From positions 1 to 8,056 of the forward strand of contig UREB01000071.1 in assembly GCA_900546685.1 (NCBI GenBank): a stretch of 8,056 nucleotides of DNA, read 5' to 3'. The first letter of the stretch is position 1; every line of letters begins with the position of its first letter. Below the pieces are notes generated by a model that saw only the letters and a program-made list of their open reading frames with translations, did no database searches and was not told the origin of the DNA. Positions 1-6,876 of this stretch are shown in pieces. The stretch comes from an uncultured Eubacteriales bacterium (lineage in GTDB: Bacteria; Bacillota; Clostridia; Christensenellales; QAND01). The position numbers were made by a program, and so were the translations under genes.

Positions 1-514
<514 letters not shown>

Positions 515-520
<6 letters not shown>

Positions 521-550
521 AATTCTTACCAGATCCCTCTGGTCTTTAAC
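515..550 (-). other. rrn leader hairpin at the 16S 5' junction
   Basis: In the pre-rRNA orientation the leader contains ACCAGA, a GGGA loop and TCTGGT (528-543), a perfect 6-bp hairpin with a tetraloop. It is flanked by GTTAAA (545-550) and TTTAAC (515-520), which can pair as an outer stem that reaches the predicted mature 5' end of 16S. This could guide leader processing or delay folding of the 16S 5' end. The pairing is visible in the sequence; its role is inference. Confidence 0.5.
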
Positions 551-613
551 TTTGTTTCTTCCTTGGCTCTTCCTTTACTTTCGCTAGGCTTTTCGCTCTT
601 TTCTTCTCATTCA

Positions 614-634
614 CTATGTAGTTTTCTAGGTGCT
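614..634 (-). promoter_or_regulatory. boxA-like antitermination element in the rrn leader
   Basis: The leader transcript reads AGCACCTAGAAAACTACATAG. This resembles the boxA-type element common in Bacillota rRNA leaders, with its characteristic GAAAACT core. BoxA in nascent rRNA is bound by NusB-NusE to make the elongating polymerase termination-resistant. The position, about 40-55 nt after the predicted start site and before 16S, is as expected. Assignment is by motif resemblance only. Confidence 0.55.
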
Positions 635-677
635 CCGCCGCGCTTCTCGGTTACCCCGTTCCTCACGGCGCTTGTCT

Positions 678-742
678 ATATTACCAAGACGGCCAAACAA
701 AGTCAAGCATAAATTTTCAAAAATTTATAATTTTTTCAAAAT
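678..742 (-). promoter_or_regulatory. rrn operon promoter with AT-rich UP-like element
   Basis: On the minus strand a -35 box TTGACT (701-706) is separated by exactly 17 bases from a -10 box TAATAT (678-683). Upstream, 707-742 is almost pure A/T with short A and T runs, a typical UP element that contacts the RNA polymerase alpha C-terminal domains. The predicted start is near 671, where the base is G. That would fit the GTP-initiated rRNA promoters known in B. subtilis, though neighbouring A residues at 672-673 are also possible. No second tandem rrn promoter was seen in the window. Confidence 0.88.
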
Positions 743-813
743 ATGGATAACTTGCCTGTTATCCATGGGTTATCCACACAAAAACGATGCTTTTTGTTTG
801 TTTCTATGGATAA
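742..813. promoter_or_regulatory. cluster of four DnaA-box-like 9-mers
   Basis: A perfect DnaA box TTATCCACA is at 770-778 (+). Related sites are TTATCCATG at 759-767 (+) and TTATCCATA at 742-750 (-) and 805-813 (-), the last two each one base from TTATCCACA. The cluster lies between the rrn promoter's AT-rich upstream element and the terminator of the rubredoxin gene. DnaA acts as initiator and as a transcription factor, so this may be a DnaA-responsive site on the rRNA promoter, a DnaA-titration site or, less likely, an origin. No dnaA, dnaN or rpmH gene is in the window. Confidence 0.5.
743..766. repeat. perfect 9-bp inverted repeat with 6-base spacer
   Basis: ATGGATAAC (743-751) and GTTATCCAT (758-766) are exact reverse complements around TTGCCT. 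The repeat sits just upstream of the AT-rich element of the rrn promoter and contains the first two DnaA-box-like sites in opposed orientation. No T-tract follows on either side, so it is not an intrinsic terminator; a protein-binding dyad is more plausible. Confidence 0.65.
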
Positions 814-826
814 CTTCGTCCAAGAG

Positions 827-855
827 AAAAAGGAAAGCTCCCATTCGGGAGCTTT
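827..855 (-). terminator. intrinsic terminator downstream of the rubredoxin-like gene
   Basis: Reading the minus strand, AAAGCTCCC (847-855) pairs perfectly with GGGAGCTTT (834-842) around a GAAT loop. It is followed by CC and a run of five T residues (827-831). It lies a few bases after the rubredoxin-like stop codon at 860. It should stop readthrough into the rrn promoter region. Confidence 0.92.
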
Positions 856-859
856 GGAC

Positions 860-988
860 TTATTCCTCAACCACGACAAACGCTTCCGGGCCTGCGCCAC
901 AAAGCTCGCATTCAAAATCTGCGGGCAGTTCGGTTTGGCCCTCCGGCAATTCGTATACCCAATCACAGACGGTGCATCTCATTTTCAT
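860..988 (-). CDS. rubredoxin-like protein, 42 residues
   Basis: This small ORF encodes a complete one-domain rubredoxin-like iron protein. Two knuckles, CTVC (C5, C8) and CELCG (C27, C30), would hold one Fe(SCys)4 centre, and the acidic tail ends in EE. Only 18 residues separate the two knuckles, against about 29 in classical rubredoxins and about 12 in the C-terminal domain of rubrerythrin, so this is an intermediate form. The start is ATG at 988, with AAGGAGGAG about 8 bases upstream; an in-frame ATG two codons later is less well spaced. The gene has its own promoter (1026-1053) and terminator (827-855), so it is probably monocistronic. Rubredoxins pass single electrons in the cytoplasm, often to rubrerythrin, flavodiiron proteins or superoxide reductase in oxygen or peroxide detoxification; the partner here is unknown. 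A zinc-binding knuckle protein is the main alternative. Confidence 0.88.
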   Translation of the reverse strand: MKMRCTVCDWVYELPEGQTELPADFECELCGAGPEAFVVVEE

Positions 989-1025
989 AACAGTCTCCTC
1001 CTTCTATTTACTAGGAACTACTCCT

Positions 1026-1053
1026 ATTATAGTGCTTTCCATACGAGGTGCAA
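1026..1053 (-). promoter_or_regulatory. promoter of the rubredoxin-like gene
   Basis: A consensus -10 box TATAAT (1026-1031) lies 16 bases from a -35-like TTGCAC (1048-1053) on the minus strand. The predicted start is near 1019, about 30 bases before the ATG. The -35 box lies only a few bases past the stop codon of the upstream zinc-ribbon gene. A small dyad, TAGGA-N5-TCCTA (1012-1026), covers the predicted start and touches the -10 box, so it could be an operator, though five-base arms are weak evidence. Confidence 0.75.
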
Positions 1054-1058
1054 GCTTT

Positions 1059-1556
1059 TTAGGTTGTTTTTTCAAATTTTTCTCCGCAATTTTTACAGGT
1101 AACCAAGATCTTGCCCTTTCCCTTGGGGGCACGCATTTCTTGATTGCATTTGGGACAATGAAAATAAACGTGCTCTGTATCGTTTTTCTGCTGGCGTTTC
1201 TTTTCCTTTTGCGCTTTTTTTGCTTCTTTTGCCTTGGCACGCTGCGCTTTTGCTTCGGATTTATTTTCTTTGCCCAGATGGCTCTCGCCGGGGCGGCTTG
1301 CGTACTGCGGTTTCACTGTACGTACCTTTTGCGCCTTTTTTGCCTGGGAACGCATCTTCATACGATCCCAAAAACCGCGAAAGCGATCGTTTTCACGATT
1401 CCGTGCGTTGGGGTCTGTGGAAAAGCAGCGCACCAACGCAATGGCAATACAGCCGCCGGCCAGCAGCAGTGTGAAGGTGGAGCGCAGGAAAAACAGAACC
1501 AACGCGATGCATAAAAGAAAAATATTCAAAGAATCAAACCATAACTTGCGTCTCAA
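1059..1556 (-). CDS. small membrane protein with C-terminal zinc ribbon
   Basis: I recognise the architecture but no named gene. The 165-residue product begins with two hydrophobic stretches (about residues 9-24 and 27-43), likely a membrane hairpin. A strongly basic linker rich in Lys, Ala and Gln follows (about 65-125, with repeated AKA/KEAKKAQK patterns, probably helical). It ends in a zinc ribbon: CPKC (C134, C137), a GKGKI strand, and CKNC (C154, C157). Both termini are predicted cytoplasmic, so the basic linker and ribbon could contact nucleic acid or protein near the membrane. The start is TTG at 1556, chosen because AAGGAGAAG lies about 7-9 bases upstream and no better ATG is present. 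A promoter is seen at 1586-1615. No terminator is visible before the rubredoxin promoter, so some readthrough into that gene is possible. Function unknown. Confidence 0.85.
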   Translation of the reverse strand: MRRKLWFDSLNIFLLCIALVLFFLRSTFTLLLAGGCIAIALVRCFSTDPNARNRENDRFRGFWDRMKMRSQAKKAQKVRTVKPQYASRPGESHLGKENKSEAKAQRAKAKEAKKAQKEKKRQQKNDTEHVYFHCPKCNQEMRAPKGKGKILVTCKNCGEKFEKTT

Positions 1557-1585
1557 TCGGGACTTCTCCTTCCTCTATGCACCAC

Positions 1586-1615
1586 ATCGTACAGCGAACC
1601 AAAGGGCCTTGTCAA
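1586..1615 (-). promoter_or_regulatory. probable promoter of the zinc-ribbon membrane protein gene
   Basis: On the minus strand a perfect -35 box TTGACA (1610-1615) is followed after 18 bases by TACGAT (1586-1591), which keeps the important TA...T positions of a -10 box. The predicted start is near 1579, a short distance before the ribosome binding site. The weak -10 and long spacer suggest modest or activator-dependent activity. The region 1616-1683 back to the MBL stop codon shows no clear terminator hairpin. Confidence 0.55.
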
Positions 1616-1683
1616 TTCTTTCCAGCATAACATGTAAGAAAGTCAAAATTAGGATGCCCCATTGCCATAATTGTATACCATCG

Positions 1684-2415
1684 CTATTCAAAAAGAGTCA
1701 TGGTCTGTCCGCGTTGGTGTACGGGGAAGAAATGGTGATGTGCATAGGGGGCAAACGCATTTGCCTTGGCATAGTGTTCGCCAAAATGCATCGGGATAAA
1801 ATGATCCACCTCGATGGCGTCGATAAATTGCTGTGCGCCGCGCATATAATCTTTACCCAAGCGGGGATCGATGGGGAACATAGCGGCATCAAAATGTGGA
1901 TAAGCAGCGGCAAGCAGGGAAAGCTCCTGCAAAAAGGCCTTCTCGTACCCAACGGCTTCTTCGCACGACACCTCTTCGTTCCAGTGCCAATTGTTGAGAT
2001 CTCCGGCATGAAACAGCTTCTTTTTCTCTATGCACATGGCAAAGGAGATGCCTATATCCGTAGATCCGAATGCGGCGGCATGCAGGCATTCATCGCTGTA
2101 GGTGTGCCCGGGCTTTAGATAAATGGCATCCTGAGAGCGTGCCAAACCGGATTCTAGAATATCCTGGGAAAATAGATAGACAATATCCGGACGCCTTTCC
2201 CGCCAGGAGAGGATGATGGGGTTGAAATGGTCGGCATGGCCGTGGGTACACAGCACATAAAACCGGCCAGGGCGGGATAAAAGATCCTCATCCACAACAC
2301 CATGAGACAAACAGCGATTCCCAATACAGGAATCGCTGTAATAATCCACAACAATGGTTGCCTTTTCCAGCAAAAGGGCAAATCCACTATGCGCCAGGTA
2401 CACGATCTTAAGCAA
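1684..2415 (-). CDS. metallo-beta-lactamase-fold hydrolase (UlaG/COG2220-like)
   Basis: A cytoplasmic MBL-fold enzyme with the full set of metal ligands visible. These are the THGHADH motif (H58, H60, D62, H63), H136 and D139 in FHAGDL, and H210 in MHFGEH. The N-terminal strand KIVYLAHSGFALL and the DYYSD turn fit the small single-domain group related to UlaG (ascorbate-6-phosphate lactonase) and other phosphodiester or lactone hydrolases. At about 243 residues it is a normal length. The substrate cannot be read from sequence. It overlaps the end of the DUF4956 gene by 8 bases, implying translational coupling in one operon. The start is most likely TTG at 2415, preceded by a GGCGGTGA Shine-Dalgarno-like stretch; an in-frame ATG at 2430 lacks one, and longer readings run deep into the upstream gene. 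No signal peptide or terminator was seen. Confidence 0.9.
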   Translation of the reverse strand: MLKIVYLAHSGFALLLEKATIVVDYYSDSCIGNRCLSHGVVDEDLLSRPGRFYVLCTHGHADHFNPIILSWRERRPDIVYLFSQDILESGLARSQDAIYLKPGHTYSDECLHAAAFGSTDIGISFAMCIEKKKLFHAGDLNNWHWNEEVSCEEAVGYEKAFLQELSLLAAAYPHFDAAMFPIDPRLGKDYMRGAQQFIDAIEVDHFIPMHFGEHYAKANAFAPYAHHHFFPVHQRGQTMTLFE

Positions 2416-3085
2416 CAATGTCACCGCCATAGCTAATGATGGAGGCATCATAGACGCCGGGAATTTCCAAAAAGCGCTCGACAACTTGCAGATCGGACTC
2501 GCGCAGACGAATTTCCAAGGTCATCTCTACGCCGGCAGAGCCCACCGTTTTGCTTTTTAACTGGCTCTCGGGCAGGCGTTTGAGCAGACCATAGACATTG
2601 TTGGTGGCGTTTTCATTGAAACGAAGCACCAAAAGATAAGGCATCGTACTGCGGAACCGCATCCCGGAAAGCAGCAGCATCAATACGCCGATGACAGCGG
2701 AGGCCAAGATCGCGGGCAGGAAGAACTTTGCGCCCAATGCGATGCCCACGGCAATGGACCAGAACATATATACGGTGTCGATAGGGTCCTTGACAGCGGT
2801 ACGGAAACGCACGATGGACAAAGCACCGACCATACCAAGGGACAATGTCAGGTTGCTGGTGATTGGCAAAATGATAAAGGAAGTGATCATCGCCAGCATG
2901 ACCAACGAAACCCCGAAATTCTTGGAGTACATAACGCCGCTGAAGGTTTTGCGATAGATGGCAAAGATATACATGCCGATCAAAAAGGCAAGCCCCAGTG
3001 TTAGCAAAATGCGCACTACGCTAAGGTCGCCGAAGGAAAAGGCGTTTTGCAGCCCGGCAACCAGGTTACTGAAAAAATCTCCCAT
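2408..3085 (-). CDS. DUF4956 integral membrane protein
   Basis: The 225-residue product matches the DUF4956 family. Hydrophobic segments lie at about residues 22-43, 58-76 and 104-140 (the last long enough for two passes). The conserved family block GMVGALSIVRFRTAVKDP spans 84-101. A soluble C-terminal part (about 148-225) has an alternating strand/helix pattern like an ACT or ferredoxin fold. The block with two arginines and a lysine at a membrane edge is suited to binding an anion or polyanion. The start is ATG at 3085 with AGGGAGGA just upstream, 18 bases after the VTC gene stop. DUF4956 genes are often found beside VTC-domain polyphosphate polymerases and CotH proteins, as here. The family has no proven function known to me; a role in anchoring the polymerase or moving its product is a reasonable inference. 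Confidence 0.92.
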   Translation of the reverse strand: MGDFFSNLVAGLQNAFSFGDLSVVRILLTLGLAFLIGMYIFAIYRKTFSGVMYSKNFGVSLVMLAMITSFIILPITSNLTLSLGMVGALSIVRFRTAVKDPIDTVYMFWSIAVGIALGAKFFLPAILASAVIGVLMLLLSGMRFRSTMPYLLVLRFNENATNNVYGLLKRLPESQLKSKTVGSAGVEMTLEIRLRESDLQVVERFLEIPGVYDASIISYGGDIVA

Positions 3086-3103
3086 AATGTCCTCCCTTAT
3101 GCT

Positions 3104-3790
3104 CTAAAGGTCATATTTTCTGCAAATGGCATATTTGCTAATTGCGCTGCGCGCGGCTTCTATGCCATCAAAGGCCCGGCGGATATAACCGGGCAGAAAT
3201 TCGTTGAATTTGATTTCCAGAACCATCATCCCCTTTTCCAGCATGGGGACGGTAAACATCTGTTTATCAAATATATCGAAGCTTTGGCCTGCGCGCAGGT
3301 CCTTATCAAACGTGATGCGTACATCTTCGATGGGGTGCACATAGGCTTCCCGCACATAATCCACGACCTTGACTGGGTGCAGCCCCTTGTTTTTCATGGA
3401 AAAGTACACAGCCCCGGCAGGCAGCTTGTCCTTTTGTAGCAAAAACGAACATTCGCCTTCCATCAAAAGTTCAAACTCTTTACGGGTCAAGCCGCAGCTA
3501 TGCTTTAGGATGTATTGATCCTTTTTGATTTTGCGCTCCAGGCGGATGACGCTGTCTTCCATGTTATAAATGCGCACCCGAAACTTTTCACGGCTGTCCT
3601 CGCCGGCAATTTTGGTGACAAGATTGCTGTCCTCTCTGTCGTCAAAATACAGGGATCGGATATGATAATCCCCCGTATCTTCCCGAGCATTTTCATCCAG
3701 AGACAGCAGGGCAGACAGCCGGTGGCGCAGCACATAATACGTTGCGGTATTGATGTAAAATTTGAGCTCATGGCGAAATTTACCGGCCAA
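3104..3790 (-). CDS. VTC-domain polyphosphate polymerase
   Basis: This 228-residue protein is a stand-alone VTC catalytic domain, the family of yeast Vtc4 that makes inorganic polyphosphate from ATP in a basic beta-barrel tunnel. Expected motifs occur in order: RHELKF (K10), YHIRSLYFDD (42-51), KFRVRIYN (R71, R73), RLERKIKK (E85, K87), VDYVREAY (R147), RITFD (R158, D162), VLEIKFN (E192, K194) and SKY (K219). The tunnel-lining basic residues and the carboxylate expected to bind metal are therefore kept, and it is predicted active. It has no SPX domain and no membrane segment, unlike the eukaryotic enzyme. The start is TTG at 3790, given by AGGAGG 7 bases upstream; it is 18 bases after the CotH stop. 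The DUF4956 gene follows immediately. Activity as a related triphosphate-tunnel enzyme is an alternative, though the motif set favours polyphosphate synthesis. Confidence 0.92.
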   Translation of the reverse strand: MAGKFRHELKFYINTATYYVLRHRLSALLSLDENAREDTGDYHIRSLYFDDREDSNLVTKIAGEDSREKFRVRIYNMEDSVIRLERKIKKDQYILKHSCGLTRKEFELLMEGECSFLLQKDKLPAGAVYFSMKNKGLHPVKVVDYVREAYVHPIEDVRITFDKDLRAGQSFDIFDKQMFTVPMLEKGMMVLEIKFNEFLPGYIRRAFDGIEAARSAISKYAICRKYDL

Positions 3791-3808
3791 ATTCTGTGCC
3801 TCCTCTTC

Positions 3809-6800
3809 TCAACTTCCTGTGCTGGGCGGCTGCGTGCCGACGCTGCCAAAGCGGCGCATCATCTCGTCATCCGACAGGCCGAAATACTGCTTGACATGGT
3901 ATAGGCAGTATTCATTGCGCACTTTGGCAAAGTTTTCCATCTTTGCAATCTGGCTGTTACGCCACGATTCCGCTGTGCCGTTATCCCAGCGCTCGCGGTC
4001 GCGGCCGATCTCATCCTCAATCATCCCGGCGCACTCGTCGATTTTGGCCAGAACGCGGTCGGTGGCAAAGGTATTTTCCATGTGGTAAGCAAATCGAGTC
4101 AGGAAAAGTTCCTTAAATTCATTGTTTTTCAGCAGGGTGCGCAAAAGGACGGTAGAGATGCCGTTGCCCACGCCCATGCCTTCAGGGTTGGTCAGCCTTG
4201 CCATCGCATCCTGCTCCGGATTATACATGCCCCAGCAGAAATCGTACAAGATCCAGCGCCATTTGCCGTCCGGCGTTTTCTCGCGCCAGTATTTGATGTT
4301 GCCAAGGTCGGTATTGTTGGACCAGATCTCGGCAATGCACCAATCGGCAAAGTTTTCCACATCCACCCAGTCTGTGATGGTCTTGTACACCTCCGGGTCG
4401 TTGATGTTGGCCTCGTTGCTGGTAACATAATCGATCATCTGATTATAGTTGTCTGTGCTGCCCACCAGCGCGGTGGCATCGCCTACGATAAGATCGATAT
4501 TCTCCGGATTGCTCAGATTATGATGCTGAGCCAACATATATTTATTGATCTTTTCCCGAATGTTATAGATACCCCAATACTGGCCGTTGATGTACACAAC
4601 GCGTTGCTTATAGGCTGCCACATCCAACGTAGTGGTCTCGCGCACCAAGTCGGTAACTACAATATCACGAATCTTGCTCTGTGTACAGTCTTGTGCACCT
4701 GCGCGCAGCGTGATGGATTTATAGGAGGTATACGGCCGCGTATCAAAGAAGGAGTAATCGATGGTGTCAGATCCATAGCGCTCTCTGGCACGAATGGAAA
4801 AGCCCTTTTGATCCTTAAACCGGGAGAACGCGCCAAAGATGCGGATGCCTGCATCCAAAGATACGCCCTGCTTTCCGCTTTCATCAAAATACTCAAAGTG
4901 GACTTCTCGCTCCCAGTCCTTTTGGAAGTTGGCATTTTTGTATTCGATATCGCCCACTTTTTGGCCATTGCCCACGACATAGATACCGTAATCATGGTCA
5001 AACAGGTTCGGAGGATCGGTAATCAGCGAAACCACGGGCAGCGTATGAGGAATATCGATCAAAAACGTTTTGGAGTCCGTCTTGCTGCCCAAAAGCCCTT
5101 CCTTGAAAGCTCGCGCGCGCACCGCGGTGGTTTTTTCTACGGTGATTGGCCCGGTATATACGGGGCTGGATTCCGTAGGGATAGAGCCGTCGGTGGTGTA
5201 ATGAATGGTGGTGTCCGCATCACCGGCCTCCATAGTCACCTGTTGCGCGCCGCGGTAGGAGCCTGCCTCCGTAGTAATGGTAGGCTTTACGGCAAACCCG
5301 ATGGCGCCGCCGGCATTGGCGGTAGACGGTGTGGGTGTTTGAAAATAAAAAAATCCATCGGAGCCACTTTGGCGGCCAACGGACATATTGGTAGGCACAT
5401 CGCTTACATAGACCCGATCCACTAGCTCTTCGCTGCTATTGAACAGCCCGATGACCTCGCCCGCGCCGGAAATGCGGAAATTGGTATGCATATTGCCAAG
5501 ATTCGTCAACCCAGAACAGTACACCAGCGTATATTGCCCGGGCGCAAGCGTAATATCGGGAAACTTCCACTTCAGCGGCTTTTCCGTATCGTCCGTTAAT
5601 CCCCAGCCCTTGAGTGAAACGGCTTCGGAGCCGTTGTTGTAGACCTCCACCCAATCATAATACGCACCGCCGGTGGGTGCGTATTTATCGTTATACGGCA
5701 TGGCCTCGCTGATGATCACGCTGCTGGTCGGCTTTCCGTTTGCTTCGACAAACTTTTGGAAGCCCTCTGCCGTATTGGCATAGCCTGGAGAGGGATTGGC
5801 AGAGGTGGTCCATTCGTAATTGTCGGAAGGATCGCGAAGGTAGACGGTATCGCTCTTCATTTCCGGCACCTCGACGGAATCGAGGATCTGGCCTGCTTTG
5901 TTGGCGAGAGAAACCTCTACCTTATAACTGCTGAGCCTAAAATTGGTGTGCAGGTAATTGTTGCTGCCATCTTTGGAATAGGCTTTGCCAGAGCAGTATA
6001 CGACCACATAGCCGTGTGCGGGGATCTTAACCCCCTCTGGGAAACGCCATTTCATGGTTTTGTTCGGCTTATTGGAAAGCCCATAGCCAGACAGATCGAT
6101 TTCGCTGTCGCTGGTGTTTTCAATCTCTACATAGTCGGAATAGGCGCCGTAATCATCGGTCAGCGTTGTGACGTTGGCGCTCATAACCTCGCTGATGCGC
6201 AGCGGGGAGGAGTCTACCTTGCGGCTGGCCAGAAACTGCTCATATCCTTCATCGGTATTGGCATAGCCGGGCGTCACCTTTTCAAAGCTGGTCCATTGGC
6301 TGTTATCCTTGGGATCTCGGCCCATCGACGTATCGGACGGCATTTGGGAAAACGTCGTATAATCTACAATTACGCCGAGGTTATTGGTGAGAACAACGTC
6401 CTCGCCCGAAGAGGAGAGACCAAAATTGGCATGCAGCGGCTGGTCGGTCTCACGCTTGTCCTGCTTATCACAGTATACAATGACATACCCGCCGGCCGGG
6501 ATGCTGATATCCGGGAAGGTCCACTTTGCCTGCTCCAGTTTGCTATCAGACAGCCCCCAACCGGAAAGCGATACATCCGTGGTGCCGGGATTATACAGCT
6601 CAATCCAGTCGGAATAGTTGCCCTCCTCATCGGTTACGGCCTGCTTGTTGCCGGCCATCACCTCGTTGATAAGAATGGTTTCAGAGGTTGCCGGCTTGTC
6701 CTTATTCACCAAATAAGAAACAAATGCAATGGCAACCAACAATATGATGACAATCAGCAAAGCCCGAATGAGCTTTTTGCGATTGGCTTTGGGGTTTACT

Positions 6801-6817
6801 CTTCTTCTTGTAGCCAA
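3809..6817 (-). CDS. membrane-anchored surface protein: three lamin-tail domains plus CotH kinase domain
   Basis: About 1002 residues. A short basic N-terminus precedes one membrane helix (about 16-36), giving an N-in, C-out signal-anchor protein. Outside lie three lamin-tail domains (about 48-189, 206-349, 367-501), each opening with a [IL]xISE-type strand and containing a W/YGL[ST] turn; the first two close with PGYANTxEG. Next are a chitobiase/hexosaminidase C-terminal-type module with HYTTDGSxP (about 511-587) and a CotH kinase domain (about 593-935). CotH proteins are atypical secretory-pathway protein kinases, best known from the B. subtilis spore coat. Kinase landmarks are NGQYWGIYNIREKI (742-755), NNTD (834-837) and WILYDFCWG (856-863), where Cys861 sits at a position usually Asp. 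The C-terminal tail (GTQPPSTGS) is not a sortase signal. The start is TTG at 6817 with CGGAGG 6-7 bases upstream; the open frame continues to 6880 but crosses the promoter. It is the first gene of the operon. Confidence 0.93.
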   Translation of the reverse strand: MATRRRVNPKANRKKLIRALLIVIILLVAIAFVSYLVNKDKPATSETILINEVMAGNKQAVTDEEGNYSDWIELYNPGTTDVSLSGWGLSDSKLEQAKWTFPDISIPAGGYVIVYCDKQDKRETDQPLHANFGLSSSGEDVVLTNNLGVIVDYTTFSQMPSDTSMGRDPKDNSQWTSFEKVTPGYANTDEGYEQFLASRKVDSSPLRISEVMSANVTTLTDDYGAYSDYVEIENTSDSEIDLSGYGLSNKPNKTMKWRFPEGVKIPAHGYVVVYCSGKAYSKDGSNNYLHTNFRLSSYKVEVSLANKAGQILDSVEVPEMKSDTVYLRDPSDNYEWTTSANPSPGYANTAEGFQKFVEANGKPTSSVIISEAMPYNDKYAPTGGAYYDWVEVYNNGSEAVSLKGWGLTDDTEKPLKWKFPDITLAPGQYTLVYCSGLTNLGNMHTNFRISGAGEVIGLFNSSEELVDRVYVSDVPTNMSVGRQSGSDGFFYFQTPTPSTANAGGAIGFAVKPTITTEAGSYRGAQQVTMEAGDADTTIHYTTDGSIPTESSPVYTGPITVEKTTAVRARAFKEGLLGSKTDSKTFLIDIPHTLPVVSLITDPPNLFDHDYGIYVVGNGQKVGDIEYKNANFQKDWEREVHFEYFDESGKQGVSLDAGIRIFGAFSRFKDQKGFSIRARERYGSDTIDYSFFDTRPYTSYKSITLRAGAQDCTQSKIRDIVVTDLVRETTTLDVAAYKQRVVYINGQYWGIYNIREKINKYMLAQHHNLSNPENIDLIVGDATALVGSTDNYNQMIDYVTSNEANINDPEVYKTITDWVDVENFADWCIAEIWSNNTDLGNIKYWREKTPDGKWRWILYDFCWGMYNPEQDAMARLTNPEGMGVGNGISTVLLRTLLKNNEFKELFLTRFAYHMENTFATDRVLAKIDECAGMIEDEIGRDRERWDNGTAESWRNSQIAKMENFAKVRNEYCLYHVKQYFGLSDDEMMRRFGSVGTQPPSTGS

Positions 6818-6834
6818 AACATACCTCCGCAGTT

Positions 6835-6876
6835 CTTTTGGACTTTGTTTATTATACGCATCAAGATTTCCAAAAG
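6835..6876. repeat. 8-bp inverted repeat flanking the operon promoter -10 box
   Basis: CTTTTGGA (6835-6842) and TCCAAAAG (6869-6876) are exact reverse complements separated by 26 bases. One arm touches the -35 box and the other lies just after the predicted transcription start, so the -10 box is enclosed. Such placement suits a repressor or other regulator binding both arms. The repeat is visible directly; regulatory use is inference and chance occurrence is possible. Confidence 0.5.

Noticed and set aside
742..813. Main chromosomal replication origin
   Set aside because: The DnaA-box cluster and AT-rich segment are suggestive, but none of the usual origin neighbours is present and genes on both sides are transcribed in the same direction. 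Kept only as a finding about DnaA-box-like sites.
630..1514. Plus-strand frame covering the rrn promoter, rubredoxin and zinc-ribbon genes
   Set aside because: It runs antisense through a consensus promoter, an intrinsic terminator and two supported genes, and its translation is not protein-like.
1620..1683. Terminator after the MBL hydrolase gene
   Set aside because: No stem with adjacent T-run could be found in this stretch; only weak, GC-poor pairings.
3809..3840. Sortase-type cell-wall anchor at the CotH protein C-terminus
   Set aside because: The tail GTQPPSTGS lacks an LPxTG motif followed by a hydrophobic segment and basic end; the N-terminal helix is the membrane anchor.
4082..5425. 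A long plus-strand open frame (447 codons) opposite the CotH gene
   Set aside because: It is antisense to a well-supported domain-rich gene, its translation resembles no protein family I recognise, and there is no Shine-Dalgarno sequence or promoter. It is a by-product of codon bias on the other strand.
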